Assembly (NCBI RefSeq): GCF_040958095.1
Contig: NC_091158.1
Coordinates: forward strand, 35,798,725 to 35,862,724
Source: Procambarus clarkii
Lineage: Eukaryota > Arthropoda > Malacostraca > Decapoda > Cambaridae
Direction of reading: 5' to 3'
DNA: 64,000 nucleotides
In this document: positions 27,222-38,470 of the stretch, piece after piece
How positions within the stretch are numbered: the stretch's first letter is position 1
How the letters are laid out: the number at the start of each line of letters is the position of its first letter
Translations under genes and position numbers: made by a program
The notes under the pieces: model-generated
Told to the model about the DNA's origin: nothing
Seen by the model: only the letters and a program-made list of their open reading frames with translations
Databases searched by the model: none

Positions 27222-27505
27222 CAGTAAGTGTAAAGATAAGTGCTGACGATACTACCTTCATCTATTCAGACCCAAACCCAAACGCACTAAATAATAGTGT
27301 AAATAACAAAGTTAAAAAGTCCACTCATGGATGTAAACCAACAAACTCCCACTAAACATAGAACAGACCGACTACATTTTATTTGCAAGTAAATCTTCAA
27401 ACCAAATTCAATTTCAGATAGACAATGTTAACATTAGAATAAAAATTATGGAAAGTTCCCTGACCTATAGATAGACAAGAAACTGAACTTCAGCATCCAC
27501 ATACA
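27222..27505 (+). pseudogene. Degenerate LINE reverse-transcriptase fragment
   Basis: Across two frames one can read SADDTTFIYSDPNPNALNNS, then NNKVKK, NIEQTDYILFASKSSNQIQF and QIDNVNIRIKI. That is the catalytic A/FADD block and following thumb of a LINE RT. Frameshifts near 27330 and further stops break it. It runs into a (GA)n/(CA)n microsatellite. Confidence 0.65.
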
Positions 27506-27520
27506 ACACATATGTGGGTG

Positions 27521-27522
27521 CT

Positions 27523-27608
<86 letters not shown>

Positions 27609-27662
27609 AGGGAGAGGGAGAGAGAGGGAGAGGAAGAGAGAGAGAGAGAGCACAAATAGGTG

Positions 27663-27761
<99 letters not shown>

Positions 27762-27775
27762 ATACACACACACTG
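27521..27775. repeat. (GA)n then (CA)n compound microsatellite
   Basis: GA-rich to 27650, then the LINE tail motif CACAAATAGGTGAGTACACA, then CA to 27775. The LINE tail in the middle shows that the CA run grew from a retroposon 3' end. Confidence 0.93.
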
Positions 27776-27780
27776 TTTCT

Positions 27781-28756
27781 GTTATACTATACTATACTGT
27801 TTCTGGTATATGTAAATGATCTTCCAGAGGGTATAGATTCGTTCCTCTCAATGTTTGCCGACGATGCAAAAATTATGAGGAGGATTGAAACAGAGGATGA
27901 TAGTAGGAGGCTACAAGATGACCTGGATAGACTGGGTGAATGGTCCAACAAATGGCTGTTGAAGTTCAACCCGAGTAAATGCAAAGTAATGAAACTAGGC
28001 AGTGGAAACAGGAGGCCAGGCACAGGATACAGAATAGGAGATGAAGTACTTAATGAAACAGACAGAGAGAAAGATCTAGGAGTTGATATCACACCAAACC
28101 TGTCTCCTGAAGCCCACATAAAGAGAATAACGTCTGCGGCATATGCGAGGCTGGCTAACATCAGAACGGCGTTCAGGAACCTGTGTAAAGAATCATTCAG
28201 AATCTTGTACACCACATATGTAAGACCAATCCTGGAGTATGCGGCCCCAGCATGGAGCCCGTACCTTGTCAAGCACAAGACGAAGCTGGAAAAAGTCCAA
28301 AGGTATGCTACTAGACTAGTCCCAGAACTAAGAGGCATGACTTTTGAGGAAAGGCTGCGGGAAATGCACCTTACGACACTGGAAGACAGAAGAGTAAGGC
28401 GGGACATGATCACAACCTACAAAATCCTCAGGGGAATCGACCGGGTAAACAAGGATGAACTATTCAACACTGGTGGGACGCGAACAAGGGGACACAGGTG
28501 GAAGCTGAGTACCCAAATGAGCCACAGAGACGTTAGAAAGAACTTTTTCAGTGTCAGAGTAGTTAGTAAATGGAATGCATTAGGAAGTGATGTGGTGGAG
28601 GCTGACTCCATACACAGTTTCAAATGTAGATATGATAGAGCCCAATAGGCTCAGGAATCTGTACACCAGTTGATTGACGGTTGAGAGGCGGGACCAAAGA
28701 GCCAGAGCTCAACCCCCGCAAGCACAATTAGGTGAGTACAATTAGGTGAGTACACA
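27781..28756 (+). mobile_element. CA-tail CR1-like LINE copy 1, 5'-truncated
   Basis: Starts inside the RT and runs through a ~95-bp 3' UTR to the tail, two copies of ACAATTAGGTGAGTA and then CACACA. It lies directly behind a CA run. Confidence 0.92.
27794..28648 (+). CDS. LINE RT C-terminal half, open but truncated
   Basis: The open frame begins ILFLVYVNDLPEGIDSFLSM and carries the catalytic FADDAKIM, KWLLKFNPSKCKVMKLG, EKDLGVDITPNLSPEAHIKR, YTTYVRPILEYAAPAWSPYL and a C-terminus ending SIHSFKCRYDRAQ at the TAG 28646-28648. This is the RT palm end and thumb of a CR1-like LINE. The endonuclease, RT fingers and start codon are missing through 5' truncation, so no functional protein is expected. 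It has no internal stop, marking it as one of the youngest copies of the family here. Confidence 0.9.
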   Translation: MLFLVYVNDLPEGIDSFLSMFADDAKIMRRIETEDDSRRLQDDLDRLGEWSNKWLLKFNPSKCKVMKLGSGNRRPGTGYRIGDEVLNETDREKDLGVDITPNLSPEAHIKRITSAAYARLANIRTAFRNLCKESFRILYTTYVRPILEYAAPAWSPYLVKHKTKLEKVQRYATRLVPELRGMTFEERLREMHLTTLEDRRVRRDMITTYKILRGIDRVNKDELFNTGGTRTRGHRWKLSTQMSHRDVRKNFFSVRVVSKWNALGSDVVEADSIHSFKCRYDRAQ

Positions 28757-29231
28757 CACAAGAATGAGATGAGAAGATGATCCAGCAATGCTTGATTTGA
28801 TATTTACCCTTAATGAGTGGGATATAAGGGAAGTTAAGATGGAAGCGCCCTTGGGAATGAGTGACCACAGTGTACTGAACTTTGAGTACCTGGTAGAGCT
28901 AGGAATTATCTCCCCCCAAAAATAACTAGGAATCAAAAGGCTGGCATACCGAAAGGGGAATTATGAACAGATGAAAAATTTCCTAAGGGAAATACCTTGG
29001 GACACAGACCTCAGAGACAAGTCTGTACAGGGTATGATGGACTATGTTACCCAAAAGTGTCAGGAGGCAGTAAACAGGTTCATCCCGGCCCAAAGGGAAA
29101 AATCCGAGAAGCAACAGAAGAATCCATGGTATAATACGGCATGTATGGAAGCGAAGAAACTGAACAAAAGGGCGTGGAGGAACTTGCGGAATAACAGAAC
29201 ACCAGAGAGCAGAGAGAGATACCAGAGAACC

Positions 29232-29473
29232 TTGCCTTACCTTGAGGTTACCTTGAGGTGCTTCCGGGGCTTAGTGTCCCCGCGGCCCGGTCGTCGACCA
29301 GGCCTCCTGGTTGCTGGACTGATCAACCAGGCTGTTGGACACGGCTGCTCGCAGCCTGACGTATGAGTCACAGCCTGGTTGATCAAGTATCCTTTGGAGG
29401 TGCTTATCCAGTTCTCTCTTGAACACTGTGAGGGGACGGCCAGTTATGCCCCTTATGTGTAGTAACCAGGCAT
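29232..29473 (-). mobile_element. CR1-like LINE 3' end inserted in copy 2
   Basis: The minus strand encodes HIRGITGRPLTVFKRELDKH, DQPGC and SNSLVDQSSNQEAWSTTGP, then a stop and the 3' repeats AAGGTAACCTCAAGG. It interrupts RERYQRT / NEYVSVRREAEK-type coding of copy 2. It belongs to the same family as the insertion at 30548. Confidence 0.85.
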
Positions 29474-30547
29474 AAGGAACCAGGAATAAGTACGTCAGGG
29501 TGAGAAGAGAAGCAGAGAAAAGTTTTGAAAATGATATAGCAAACAAAGCCAAGACCGAACCAAAGCTACTCCACAGTCACATCAGAAGGAAAACAACAGT
29601 GAAAGAACAGGTATTGAAACTTAAAACAGGCGAGGACAGGTATACAGAGAATGACAAAGAGGTCTGTGAGGAAATCAACAAGAGATTCCAGGAGGTCTTC
29701 ACAATAGAACAAGGTGAGGCCACTGTGCTTGGAGAAAGGGAGGTAAACCAGGCAGCCTTGGAAGAGTTCGAAATTACGAGAGAGGAGGTCAAGAGGCACC
29801 TGCTGGATCTGGATGTTAGAAAGGCTGTTGGTCCAGATGGGATCTCATAATGGGTACTGAAAGAGTGTGCAGAGGCACTTTGCTTGCCACTCTCCATAGT
29901 GTATAGTAAGTCACTGTAGATGGAAGACCTACCAGAAATATGGAAGACGGCGAATGTGGTCCCAATATACAAAAAGGGCGACAGGCAAGAGGCACTGAAC
30001 TACTGGCCAGTGTCCTTGACTTGTATACCATGTAAGGTGACGGAGAAGATCGCGAGAAAAAACCTGGTAACACATCTGGAGAGAAGGGACTTCGTGACAA
30101 ATCGCCAACATGGGTTCAGGGAGGGTAAATCTTGCCTGACTGGCTTAATAGAATTCTACGACCAGGTGACAAAGATTAAGCAAGAAAGCGAGGGCTGGGC
30201 AGACTGCATTTTCTTGGATTGTCGGAAAGCCTTTGACACAGTACCGCATAAGAGGCTGGTACATAAGCTGGAGAGACAGGCAGGTGTAGCTGGTAAGGTG
30301 CTCCAGTGGATAAGGGAGTATCTAAGCAATAGGAAGCAGAGAGTTACGGTGAGGGGTGAGACCTCCGATTTGCGTGAAGTCACCAGTGGAGTCCCACAGG
30401 GCTCTGTACTTGGTTCTATCTTGTTTATGATATATGTAAATGATGTCCCGGAGGGTATCGATTCATTTCTCTCAATGTTTGCAGACGATGCCAAAATTAT
30501 GAGAAGGATTAAAACAGAAGAGGACTGTTTGAGGCTTCAAGAAGACC

Positions 30548-31457
30548 GACCTTGAGGTTACCTTGAGGTGCTTCCGGGGCTTAGTGTCCCCGCGGCCCGG
30601 TCGTCGACCAGGCCTCCTGGTTGCTGGACTGATCAACCAGGCTGTTAGACGTGGCTGCTCGCAGCCTGACGTATGAGCCACAGCCTGGTTGATCAGGTAT
30701 CCTTTGGAGGTGCTTATCCAGTTCTCTCTTGAACACTGTGAGGGGTCGGCCAGTTATGCCCCTTATGTGTAGTGGAAGCGTATTGAACAGTCTCGGGCCT
30801 CTGATGTTGATAGAGTTCTCTCTCAGAGTACCTGTTGCACCTCTGCTTTTCAACTGGGGTATTCTGCACATCCTGCCATGCCTCCTGGTCTCATGTGATG
30901 TTATTTCTGTGTGCAGGTTTGGGACCAGCCCCTCAATTATTTTCCACATGTAAATTATTATGTATCTCTCCCGCCTGCGCTCAAGGGAGTACAGATTTAG
31001 GCTCTTTAGTTGGTCCCAGTAATTTAGATGTTTTACTGAGTGGATTCTAGCAGTAAAGGATCTCTGCACGCTCTCCAGGTCAGCAATTTCTCCAGCTTTG
31101 AAAGGGGCTGTCATTGTGCAGCAATACTCCACTCTAGAGAGCACAAGCGTTTTGAAAAGTATCATCATCGGTATAGCATCTCTAGTGTGAAAAGTTCTTG
31201 TTATCCAACCTGTCATTTTTCTTGCAGTTGTGACGGCTACTTTATTGTGTTCTTTAAAGGTAAGGTCTTCCGACATGAGTACACCCAGATCCTTTGCATT
31301 GGCTTTTCGTTCTATGTTATGATTTGCCTGAGTTTTGTACGTGGTTTCTGTTTTTATATTTTCAATTTTTCCGTAGCGCATGAGCTGGAACTTATCTTCG
31401 TTAAACACCATATTATTTTCTGTAGCCCATAGAAAGACCTGATATACAACTGATTGG
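30548..31457 (-). mobile_element. CR1-like LINE fragment inserted in copy 2 RT domain
   Basis: 5'-truncated minus-strand copy. It splits the host RT between LRLQED and LDKLKEWSNKW, just after FADDAKIM. Its 3' end again carries AAGGTAACCTCAAGG repeats. Confidence 0.9.
30581..31411 (-). CDS. CR1-like RT C-terminal third, open
   Basis: An unbroken frame reading NNMVFNEDKFQLMRYGKIEN, KDLGVLMSEDLTFKEHNKVA, RKMTGWITRTFHTRDAIPMM, LVLSRVEYCCTMTAPFKAGE, LYSLERRRERYIIIYMWKI and INIRGPRLFNTLPLHIRGIT, ending TTGPRGH. This is the thumb and C-terminal region downstream of the catalytic FADD. The protein is close to the C-terminus of the nested LINE at 49083-53753 and shares DQPGC and SNSLVDQ. It is not functional alone because the polymerase core is absent. 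Confidence 0.88.
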   Translation of the reverse strand: MVFNEDKFQLMRYGKIENIKTETTYKTQANHNIERKANAKDLGVLMSEDLTFKEHNKVAVTTARKMTGWITRTFHTRDAIPMMILFKTLVLSRVEYCCTMTAPFKAGEIADLESVQRSFTARIHSVKHLNYWDQLKSLNLYSLERRRERYIIIYMWKIIEGLVPNLHTEITSHETRRHGRMCRIPQLKSRGATGTLRENSINIRGPRLFNTLPLHIRGITGRPLTVFKRELDKHLQRIPDQPGCGSYVRLRAATSNSLVDQSSNQEAWSTTGPRGH

Positions 31458-32295
31458 AGGTTTGCCTAGACAAGCTGAAGGAATGGTCGAACAAATGGTT
31501 GTTAGAGTTTAACTCAACCAAATGTAATGTAAGGAAGATAGGTGTAGGGAGCAGGAGGCCAGATACAAGGTATCATCTGGGAGAGGAAATTCTTCAGGAG
31601 TCAGAGAAAGAAAAAGACTTGGGGGTTGATATCACGCCAGACCTGTCTCCTGCAGCACATATCAAGAGGATAACATCAGCGGCATATGCCAGGCTGGCCA
31701 ACATACGAACGGCACTCAGAAACTTGTGTAAAGATTCATTCAGAACTTTGTATACCACATATATCAGGCCAATCCGGGAGTATGCAGCCCCAGCATGGAG
31801 TCCATATCTAGTTAAGGATAAGACTAAACTGGAAATGGTTCAAAGGTTTGCCACCAGACTAGTACCCGAGCTGAGAGGTATGAGCTACTACGAGAGACTA
31901 CGGGAATTAAACCTCACTTCGCTGGAAGACAGAAGAGTTAGAGGGACATGATCACCACATTCAAGATTCTGAAGGGAATTGATAGGTAGATAAAGACAGG
32001 CTATTTAACACAAGGGGCACACGCACAGGGGGACACAGGTGGAAACTGAGTGCCCAAATGAGCCAGAGAGATATTAGAAAGAACTTTTTTTAGTGTCAGA
32101 GTGGTTGACAAATGGAATGCATTAGGAAGTGATGTGGTGGAGGCTGACTCCATACACAGTTTCAAGTGTAGATATGATAGAGCCCGATAGGCTCAGGAAT
32201 CTGTACACCTGTTGATTGACGGTTGAGAGGCGGGACCAAAGAGCCAGAGCTCAACCCCCACAAACACAACTAGGTAAGTACAACTAGGTGAGTAC

Positions 32296-32304
32296 ACACA
32301 CACA

Positions 32305-32402
<98 letters not shown>
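32296..32402. repeat. (CA)n microsatellite grown from LINE copy 2 tail
   Basis: CA run with TACA and CTCA interruptions immediately after AACTAGGTGAGTACACAC. Confidence 0.95.
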
Positions 32403-32520
32403 TGTAGGCTAGCTAAGCAGCATAGTAAAAGGGCTTGGCAACGAGTAAATTCAAAGTAATGAAACTAGGCAGTGGAAACAGGAGGCCAGACACAGGATAC
32501 AGAATAGGAGAAATACTTAA
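32403..32520 (+). mobile_element. CA-tail LINE copy 3, 5' part with internal deletion
   Basis: The first ~40 bp match the EN-RT linker (compare 36615), then the sequence jumps to the RT thumb (AAAGTAATGAAACTAGGCAG, compare 27985) and ends at ...ACTTAA. The rest of this copy resumes at 34928 beyond a DNA transposon. Confidence 0.8.
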
Positions 32521-32959
32521 CCCTTAAATGGGGCATGGCTATATACCATTTGACACCCACAGGCGCATACCAAAAAAAAAAAAATCCTTTTTTCTTCCTA
32601 ACCTGTTAATTTGTGTTCACTGATCATGGGAAAAAATAATAAAAAAATCGTAAGTGGCATATATTGCCCGCTATAGGGTGGGGAAGTCTGGCAAAAATCA
32701 GGCGCTGACTCAGCGTGCGTCCCAGGCGGTCTGTTGATCCCCAGCTGTCAGGCCGGAGTTGCCACAAAGAGATAATTACCTAATTATTTCAATGTCTCTG
32801 GTTGATTTTTCCTAGTTTTTTTTGCTGTAATATTATTCAATAGTGTGTAGTTTGATATATTTATATAATAAAATGAGTGAATCATCGCTGTACTTATAAA
32901 TATGGTGTGCATATTGTTGATTCAATGATGTTCATCAAACAGTGAACAAATACTTTGTC

Positions 32960-34400
32960 AGTTATTACACTATTTACACAGGTTATATATAAGTATCTGC
33001 ATGTTTTGTTCACCATAACGAACCACTAAGTTGCTATTATGAGTCAATAAGTAACGAGGAGTGACCGCCGTGTACCAGCCAGCCACTCCCGCCCTCCCTC
33101 AATTCACCTGACTCACCCACATTCTCCTCCCACAATACTGTTTTTGCTCTTATATGCAGACGTTATATATAAGTACTTACATGTTTTGTTCACCATAACT
33201 GTACATCTAAGCTTGTATGGTGAGTAAAGGTGTTGTAATCCACAAGTTAGTAGGAATTATTAGCTAGAGGATCATTACTACAACACTTAACGAATGATGA
33301 TTGGAAGTACATGTTAAGTAGACAGACTATGGATCACATATCTAAGAAAGGTCAATGGATTAAGACCGAAGCTGTTTAGCCAAATTAATAATTCCTGGAA
33401 AGAGGAATTATTCTTCGTCAGGCTTCTAGGATCAAGGTTACCGCTCTAGGGATAAGGTTAATCGGATTATACCTTCCTTGAGAGGCGGGGTGAAATGGTT
33501 GAGGCCATGGCTGACTGGAGTCAGTCTGATTGTGGGAGTTGAACTGGCAAGTCCTCCGAGGTCTCCGTTTGTGGCAGCAGCGAAATGTAGCAGACAGCTA
33601 TTCGAGAGCCTGATGTGATCTTAGTGACCAAGTTAAGTCTGCAGTATGTGAGTATTGAATGTAAGACTAACCAGGTGTGGAGCGTTGTAGTAATCATTCC
33701 GTATTAGGGACTTAGGCGGAAGTTACGAGTGAAAGTGGTGACCGCGGAGGTCAAGTGGTCTATGGGTATTGGAAGTGTATTTACCTAATAGAGTATGTTA
33801 ATATATTATTATTTGTCAGAGTCTATTCTTTGTAATTAAATGACAAAACCTGGCGGCCTTTAAATACCTTCCATATGTTCATTCATTGTGTTCCAGTACA
33901 AACCGAGTGGTACGCCTCAAGGGTCTGGTGTGTGTAGGAGTATAGGTGGTAGTAACGGTTGCTGAGGCAAGGTGCTATGTGTTGTGTAATCGCTGTGTTC
34001 GGAATGAACCGGGGTTCAGCGTCACGACAAAGGAACAAAGACGTAGGACCTCACAGTCAGCTGATGGCTGCCGCTCTCAAGGCCAGACGCACTAATATTT
34101 CTCCTCCAACAATACTATGTGGTGTTATTACGCTATATACACACATTATATATAAATATCTACCTGTTTTATTCACCATACTTGTACAAGTAAACTGGTA
34201 TGGTGACCAAAGACCATGGTGGTAACCAGTAAACAACACCGTCGTCTGCACGGTGGCGTCGTGCAGATGACGCCACCTCCCTCACCAAAATGGCGGCTCC
34301 CAACCTACTCTTGCTGTTTATACCCTCTATACACACGTTATATATAAGTATCTACATTTGTGTTCACCATAGCGAACCACTAAGCTGGTATAAAAGGTGG
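32960..34400. repeat. Four internal repeats of the piggyBac-like element
   Basis: GTTATATATAAGTATCTRCA followed by TGTTTTGTTCACCATAACG... recurs near 32985, 33165, 34140 and 34333 with small differences. The units lie on the + strand and are separated by unique or inserted DNA. Confidence 0.75.
33231..33968. other. Possible solo LTR inside the piggyBac-like element
   Basis: A 738-bp block without internal repeats, beginning TGTTGTAATCC and ending GCTGAGGC(A), with AAGG on both sides. The boundaries interrupt one of the internal repeat units. No gag or pol is present. The call rests only on the ends and the short duplication. Confidence 0.3.
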
Positions 34401-34410
34401 CCACACAGTA

Positions 34411-34505
34411 CTCAGGAATCTGTACACCAGTTGATTGACAGTTGAGAGGCGGGACCAAAGAGCCAAAGCTCAACCCCCGCAAGCACAATTAGGTGAGTAC
34501 ACACA
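34411..34505 (+). mobile_element. Orphan 3' tail of the CA-tail LINE family
   Basis: CTCAGGAATCTGTACACCAG through GAGAGGCGGGACCAAAGAGC to CACAATTAGGTGAGTACACA. It is only the 3' UTR, nested in the piggyBac-like element. Confidence 0.85.
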
Positions 34506-34927
34506 GTCAGAAGACGACACCACCATCCCTCCCACAGCATTACTCCCTCCATGGCGCACAGCGCCAAATATCACCACAATCCTGCTATTATCAGAACCCT
34601 GGTCAGTTTTATCACAGTCAGGGGTCTTCTGTAATAATATCATCGCTACATAATAGCATAAACAAGTATATTATGGCATTTTTAGGCGATGCTGTGGTCA
34701 CAAGCTGAACAGCAGTGCTGTGAGCTCATGCTGCGTGCGTCAGGCATGGTAGCTGACTCAATACTGAGGTCCTTCACACCCGGGAATTTGGCCCACGATT
34801 TTTTTTTATAATGGCGTCTGTTTACAAGAGCCCTGATAAAGGTGTGGTGAACCCCGTGTATCCGCGGGCCGTTTAAATCTTGTGTAGTACTCCAAAGCAT
34901 CATATAATGCGATGCGCAATTGAAGGG

Positions 34928-35632
34928 CTAATGAAACTGAAAGAGAGAAAGTTCTAGGAGTTGATATCACACCAAACCTGTCTCCTGAAGCCCACATAAA
35001 GAGAATTACGTCTGCGGCATATGCGAGGCTGGCTAACATCAGAACAGCCTTCAGGAACCTGTGTAAGGAATCCTTTAGAATCTTGTACACCTCATACGTA
35101 AGACCAATCCTGGAGTATGCGGCCCCAGCATGGAGCCCGTACCTCGTCAAGCACAAGACGAAGCTGGAAAAAGTTCAGACTTATGCCAATAGACTAGCCC
35201 CAGAACTAAGAGGTATGAGTTACGAGAAAAGGCTGCGGGAAATGCACCTTACGACACTGGAAGACAGAAGAGTGAGAGGAGACATGATCACTACCTACAA
35301 AATCCTCACAGGGATTGAATTGACAGGGTAGACAAGGATAAACTATTTAACACTGGCGGTACGTGAACAAGGGGACACAGGTGGAAACTGAGTACCCAAA
35401 TGAGCCACAGGGACGTTAGAAAGAACTTTTACAGTATCAGAGTAGTTAACAGGTGGAATGCATTAGGCAGAGATGTGGTGGAGGCTGACTCCATACACAG
35501 TTTTAAATGTAGATATGGTAGAGCCCAGTAGGCTCAGGAATCTGTACATCAGTTGATTGACAGTAGAGAGGCGGGACCAAAGAGCCAGAGCTCAACCCCC
35601 GCAAGCACAACTAGGTGAGTACACAAACACCT
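34928..35632 (+). mobile_element. CA-tail LINE copy 3, 3' part
   Basis: Continuation of 32403-32520 after the DNA transposon, ending in the tail AACTAGGTGAGTACACAA. Confidence 0.88.
34931..35525 (+). pseudogene. LINE RT thumb and C-terminus, frameshifted
   Basis: Reads ERERKFLGVDITPNLSPEAH, YVRPILEYAAPAWSPYLVKH, LAPELRGMSYEKRLREMHLT and ITTYKIL, then a small insertion near 35320 produces GIELTG and a stop. The original frame (KLFNTGG, then a stop, TRGHRWKLSTQMSH) can be followed to FKCRYGRAQ. No polymerase core is present because the element was internally deleted before the DNA transposon landed. Confidence 0.85.
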
Positions 35633-35639
35633 GTTTTGT

Positions 35640-35783
35640 GTGTGTGTTTACCTGTTGATTGATGGTTGAGAGGCGGGACCACAGAACCAGAGCTGAACCC
35701 ACGCAAGCACAACTAGGTGAGTACACCCCCCCCCACACACACAACCACACACACACACACAACCACACACACACACACACACA
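35640..35783 (+). mobile_element. Orphan CA-tail LINE 3' end and CA/CCACA run
   Basis: GTTGATTGATGGTTGAGAGG, GCAAGCACAACTAGGTGAGT, then a short C-run and CA-rich sequence to 35783. It sits between LINE copies 3 and 4. Confidence 0.85.
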
Positions 35784-38470
35784 TAACGAATGCCTTGTTT
35801 CCCCAGGAGTACACAGTAATAAGGAAAGAGAGGGAAGGTAGGGGAGGAGGCGGAGTGGCTCTACTCATGAGAAAGGAATGGAGTTTTAAGGAGATGGCTA
35901 TCCCGGGCTGTGAGGGTTTCAGAGACTACATAGCAGGCACCATGACAATGGGAGGACCAAGAATAGTAGTAGCAGTAATATATAACCCTCCACCAAATGA
36001 CAGAAGACCAAGTCAAGAGTATGAAAACAACAACATGGCAGTTAACACTATAATTGAGAGGGCAGCCTCTGCTGCCTGTAGAAATAGATCCCACCTGCTC
36101 ATCATGGGGGACTTCAATCACGGAAGGATTGACAGGGAGAACATGGAACCGCATGGAGCCGAGGATACGTGGAGAGCCAAACTATTGGGGGTGGTGACTA
36201 GAAACTTTTTAACCCAGCATGTCAGAGAACCCACAAGGATGAGAGGCAATGACGAACCAGCGAGACTCGACCTAGTCTTCACTCTGAACGACTCCGACAT
36301 AAGAGAAATCGGTTTTGAGGACCCAGTAGGAATGAGCGACCACAGTGTACTGGTGTTTGAGTACCTGATTGAAGAAGGGTTATTGAACTCGAGGAGGGAT
36401 ACCGAAACCAAAAGGTTAGCATACCGAAAGGGAAACTATGAGGGAATAAGAAAATTCCTAACAGATATAGCATGGGAAACAGAGCTCAGGGGAAAGACGG
36501 CCCAAGATATGATGGACTACATCACGCAGAAGTGCAAGGACGCAGAAAACAAGTTTGTCTGAGTCCAAAAAGAAAACAGAGAAATGAAGATGAGAAACCC
36601 ATGGTTTAATCAGAGATGTAGAATCTAGCTAAGCAGCAAAGTAAAAGTGCATGGAGAAACTATAGGAATAACAGGACACTGGAGAGCAGAGAAAGATACC
36701 AGAATGCCAGGAATGAATATGACAGGATGAGAAGAGAGGCAGAAAGACAATACAAAAATGACATCGCAAGCAAGTCAAAAACTTAGCCTAACTTGTTGCA
36801 TAGCCACATCAGTAGAAAAACAACAGTAAAGGAACAGGTTATGCAATTAAGGATTGGGGCGGAAGGATTCACTACAAACGACAAGGAAGTGTGTGAGGAA
36901 CTAAATAAGAAATTCCAGGAGGTCTTCACCTTAGAGCAAGGAGAAATTCCAGAGATAGGAGAGGGAATAGCTAACCAGGAACCACTGGAAGAGTTTGAGA
37001 TTACCAGCGGGGAAGTAAGGAAGTGTTTACTAGAGTTGGATGAGACAAAGGCTATAGGCCCAGATGGAATCTCCCCTTGGATACTAAAGGAAGGAGCAAA
37101 AGAACTGTGCCTACCACTCTCCATAGTGTATAACAAATCACTGGCAACAGGGGAACTGCCAGAAATTTGGAAAGCAGCTAACGTAGTCCCGATATACAAG
37201 AAAGGGGATAGACAGGAGGCACTGAATTACAGGCCAGTGTCCCTAACCTGCATACCATGCAAGCTGATGGAGAAGATTGTGCGAAGAAAGCTAGTGGAGC
37301 ATCTGGAGCGAAGGAACTTTGTAACACAGCATCAACATGGGTTCAGGGATGGCAGGTCCTGCCTCACAGGGTTACTTGAATTCTACGACCAGGCAACAAA
37401 AATAAGGCAAGAAAGAGAAGGGTGGGCAGATTGCATATTTTTGGATTGTCAGAAAGCCTTTGATACAGTACCACACAAGAGGCTAGTGAAAAAGCTGGAG
37501 ATGCAGGCTGGAGTGAAAGGGAAGGTACTCCACTGGATAAAGGAGTACCTAAGCAACAGGAGGCAACGAGTCTGTGTGAGGGGTGAGGTCTCAGATTGGC
37601 GAGACGTTACAAGTGGAGTCCCGCAGGGGTCAGTCCTTGGACCTATACTGTTTCTGGTATATGTAAATGATCTCCCAGAGGGTATAGATTCGTTTCTCTC
37701 AATGTTTGCCGATGATTCAAAAATTATGAGGAGGATTGAAACAGAGGAAGCTAGTAGGAGGCTACAAGTTGACCTACACAGACTGATTGAATGGTCCAAC
37801 AAATGGCTGTTGAAGTTCAACCCGAGTAAATGCAAAGTAATGAAACTAGGCAGTGGAAACAGGAGGCCAGACACAAGATACAGAATAGGAGATGAAGTAC
37901 TTAATGAAACAGACAGAGAGAAAGATCTAGGAGTTGATATCACACCAAACCTGTCTCCTGAAACCCACATAAAGAGAATAACGTCTGCGGCATATGCGAG
38001 GCTGGCTAACATCAGAACAGCGTTCAGGAACCTGTGTAAGGAATCATTCAGAATCTTGTACACCACATATGTAAGACCAATCCTGGTGTATGCTGCCCCA
38101 GCATGGAGCCTGTACCTTGTCAAGCACAAGACGAAGCTGGAAAAAATCCCAAGGTATGCTACTAGACTAGTCCCAGAACTAAGAGGCATGAGTTATGAGG
38201 AAAGGCTACGGGAAATGCACCTTACGATACTGGTAGGCAGAAGAGTAAGGGGGGACATGATCACAACCTGCAAAATCCTCAGGGGAATCGACCGGGTAAA
38301 CAAGGAAAAAACTATTCAACACTGGCGGGACGCGAACAAGGGGACACAGGTGGAAACTGAGTACCCACATGAGCCACTGGGACGTAAGAAGGAACTTTTT
38401 CAGTGTCAGAGTAGTTAACGGATGGAATGCATTAGTCAGTGATGTGGTTTAGGCTGACTCTATACACAGT
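35784..38470 (+). mobile_element. CA-tail CR1-like LINE copy 4, longest copy
   Basis: Starts within the endonuclease and runs through the RT to ADSIHS, where it is cut and joined to copy 5. It is the best reference for the family in this window. Confidence 0.9.
35817..38456 (+). pseudogene. LINE endonuclease and RT of copy 4, lightly broken
   Basis: Endonuclease: GRGGGGVALLMRKEW, VAVIYNPPP, LLIMGDFNHGRIDRE and MSDHSVL, open to a TGA at 36560-36562 in place of a Trp codon. A frameshift near 36625 and a TAG at 36784-36786 follow. The RT frame is then open from 36793: AIGPDGISPWILKE, NYRPVSLTCIPCKLMEK, IFLDCQKAFDTVPHKRL, GVPQGSVLGPILFLVYVND and catalytic FADDSKIM, through EYAAPAW-type thumb (here VYAAPAWSLYL). 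A last frameshift lies near 38310. The RT core itself is intact and over 500 codons long. The endonuclease lacks its first ~100 residues by truncation. Confidence 0.9.

Larger units (their letters stand above)
28760..32192 (+). pseudogene. LINE EN-RT polyprotein, interrupted and mutated
   Basis: The segments read in order: endonuclease end (MSDHSVLNFEYLVE), a stop, linker (KRLAYRKGNYE, SEKQQKNPWYNT), first insertion, RREAEKSFENDIANKAKTEP, VGPDGIS followed by TAA where Pro-Trp is expected, ENLPEIW-type region with another stop near 29918, NYWPVSLTCIPCKV, FLDCRKAFDTVPHKRL, GVPQGSVLGSILFMIYVND, FADDAKIM, second insertion, LDKLKEWSNKWLLEFNSTK, YIRPIREYAAPAWSPYL, and a frameshift after RRVRG near 31945. 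The catalytic residues are preserved but the frame is broken at least four times besides the insertions. Confidence 0.9.
28757..32295 (+). mobile_element. CA-tail CR1-like LINE copy 2, with two nested insertions
   Basis: Runs from the end of the endonuclease through the RT to the tail AACTAGGTGAGTACACAC. Two minus-strand fragments of another CR1-like family split it (29232-29473 and 30548-31457). It begins in the CA-type tail of copy 1. Confidence 0.9.
32521..34927. mobile_element. piggyBac-like non-autonomous DNA transposon in a TTAA site
   Basis: It begins CCCTTAAATGGGGCATGGCT and ends, read inward from the right, CCCTTCAATTGCGCATCGCA: matching inverted termini with the CCC ends typical of piggyBac. 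The left flank is TTAA (32517-32520) and the right flank CTAA (34928-34931), one change from TTAA. Removing the element rejoins the LINE reading ...GAAATACTTAATGAAAC, as in the intact copies (27984-28060 and 37870-37920). No transposase is visible, so it would need one in trans. It holds four ~50-bp internal repeats and two nested pieces. Confidence 0.85.
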
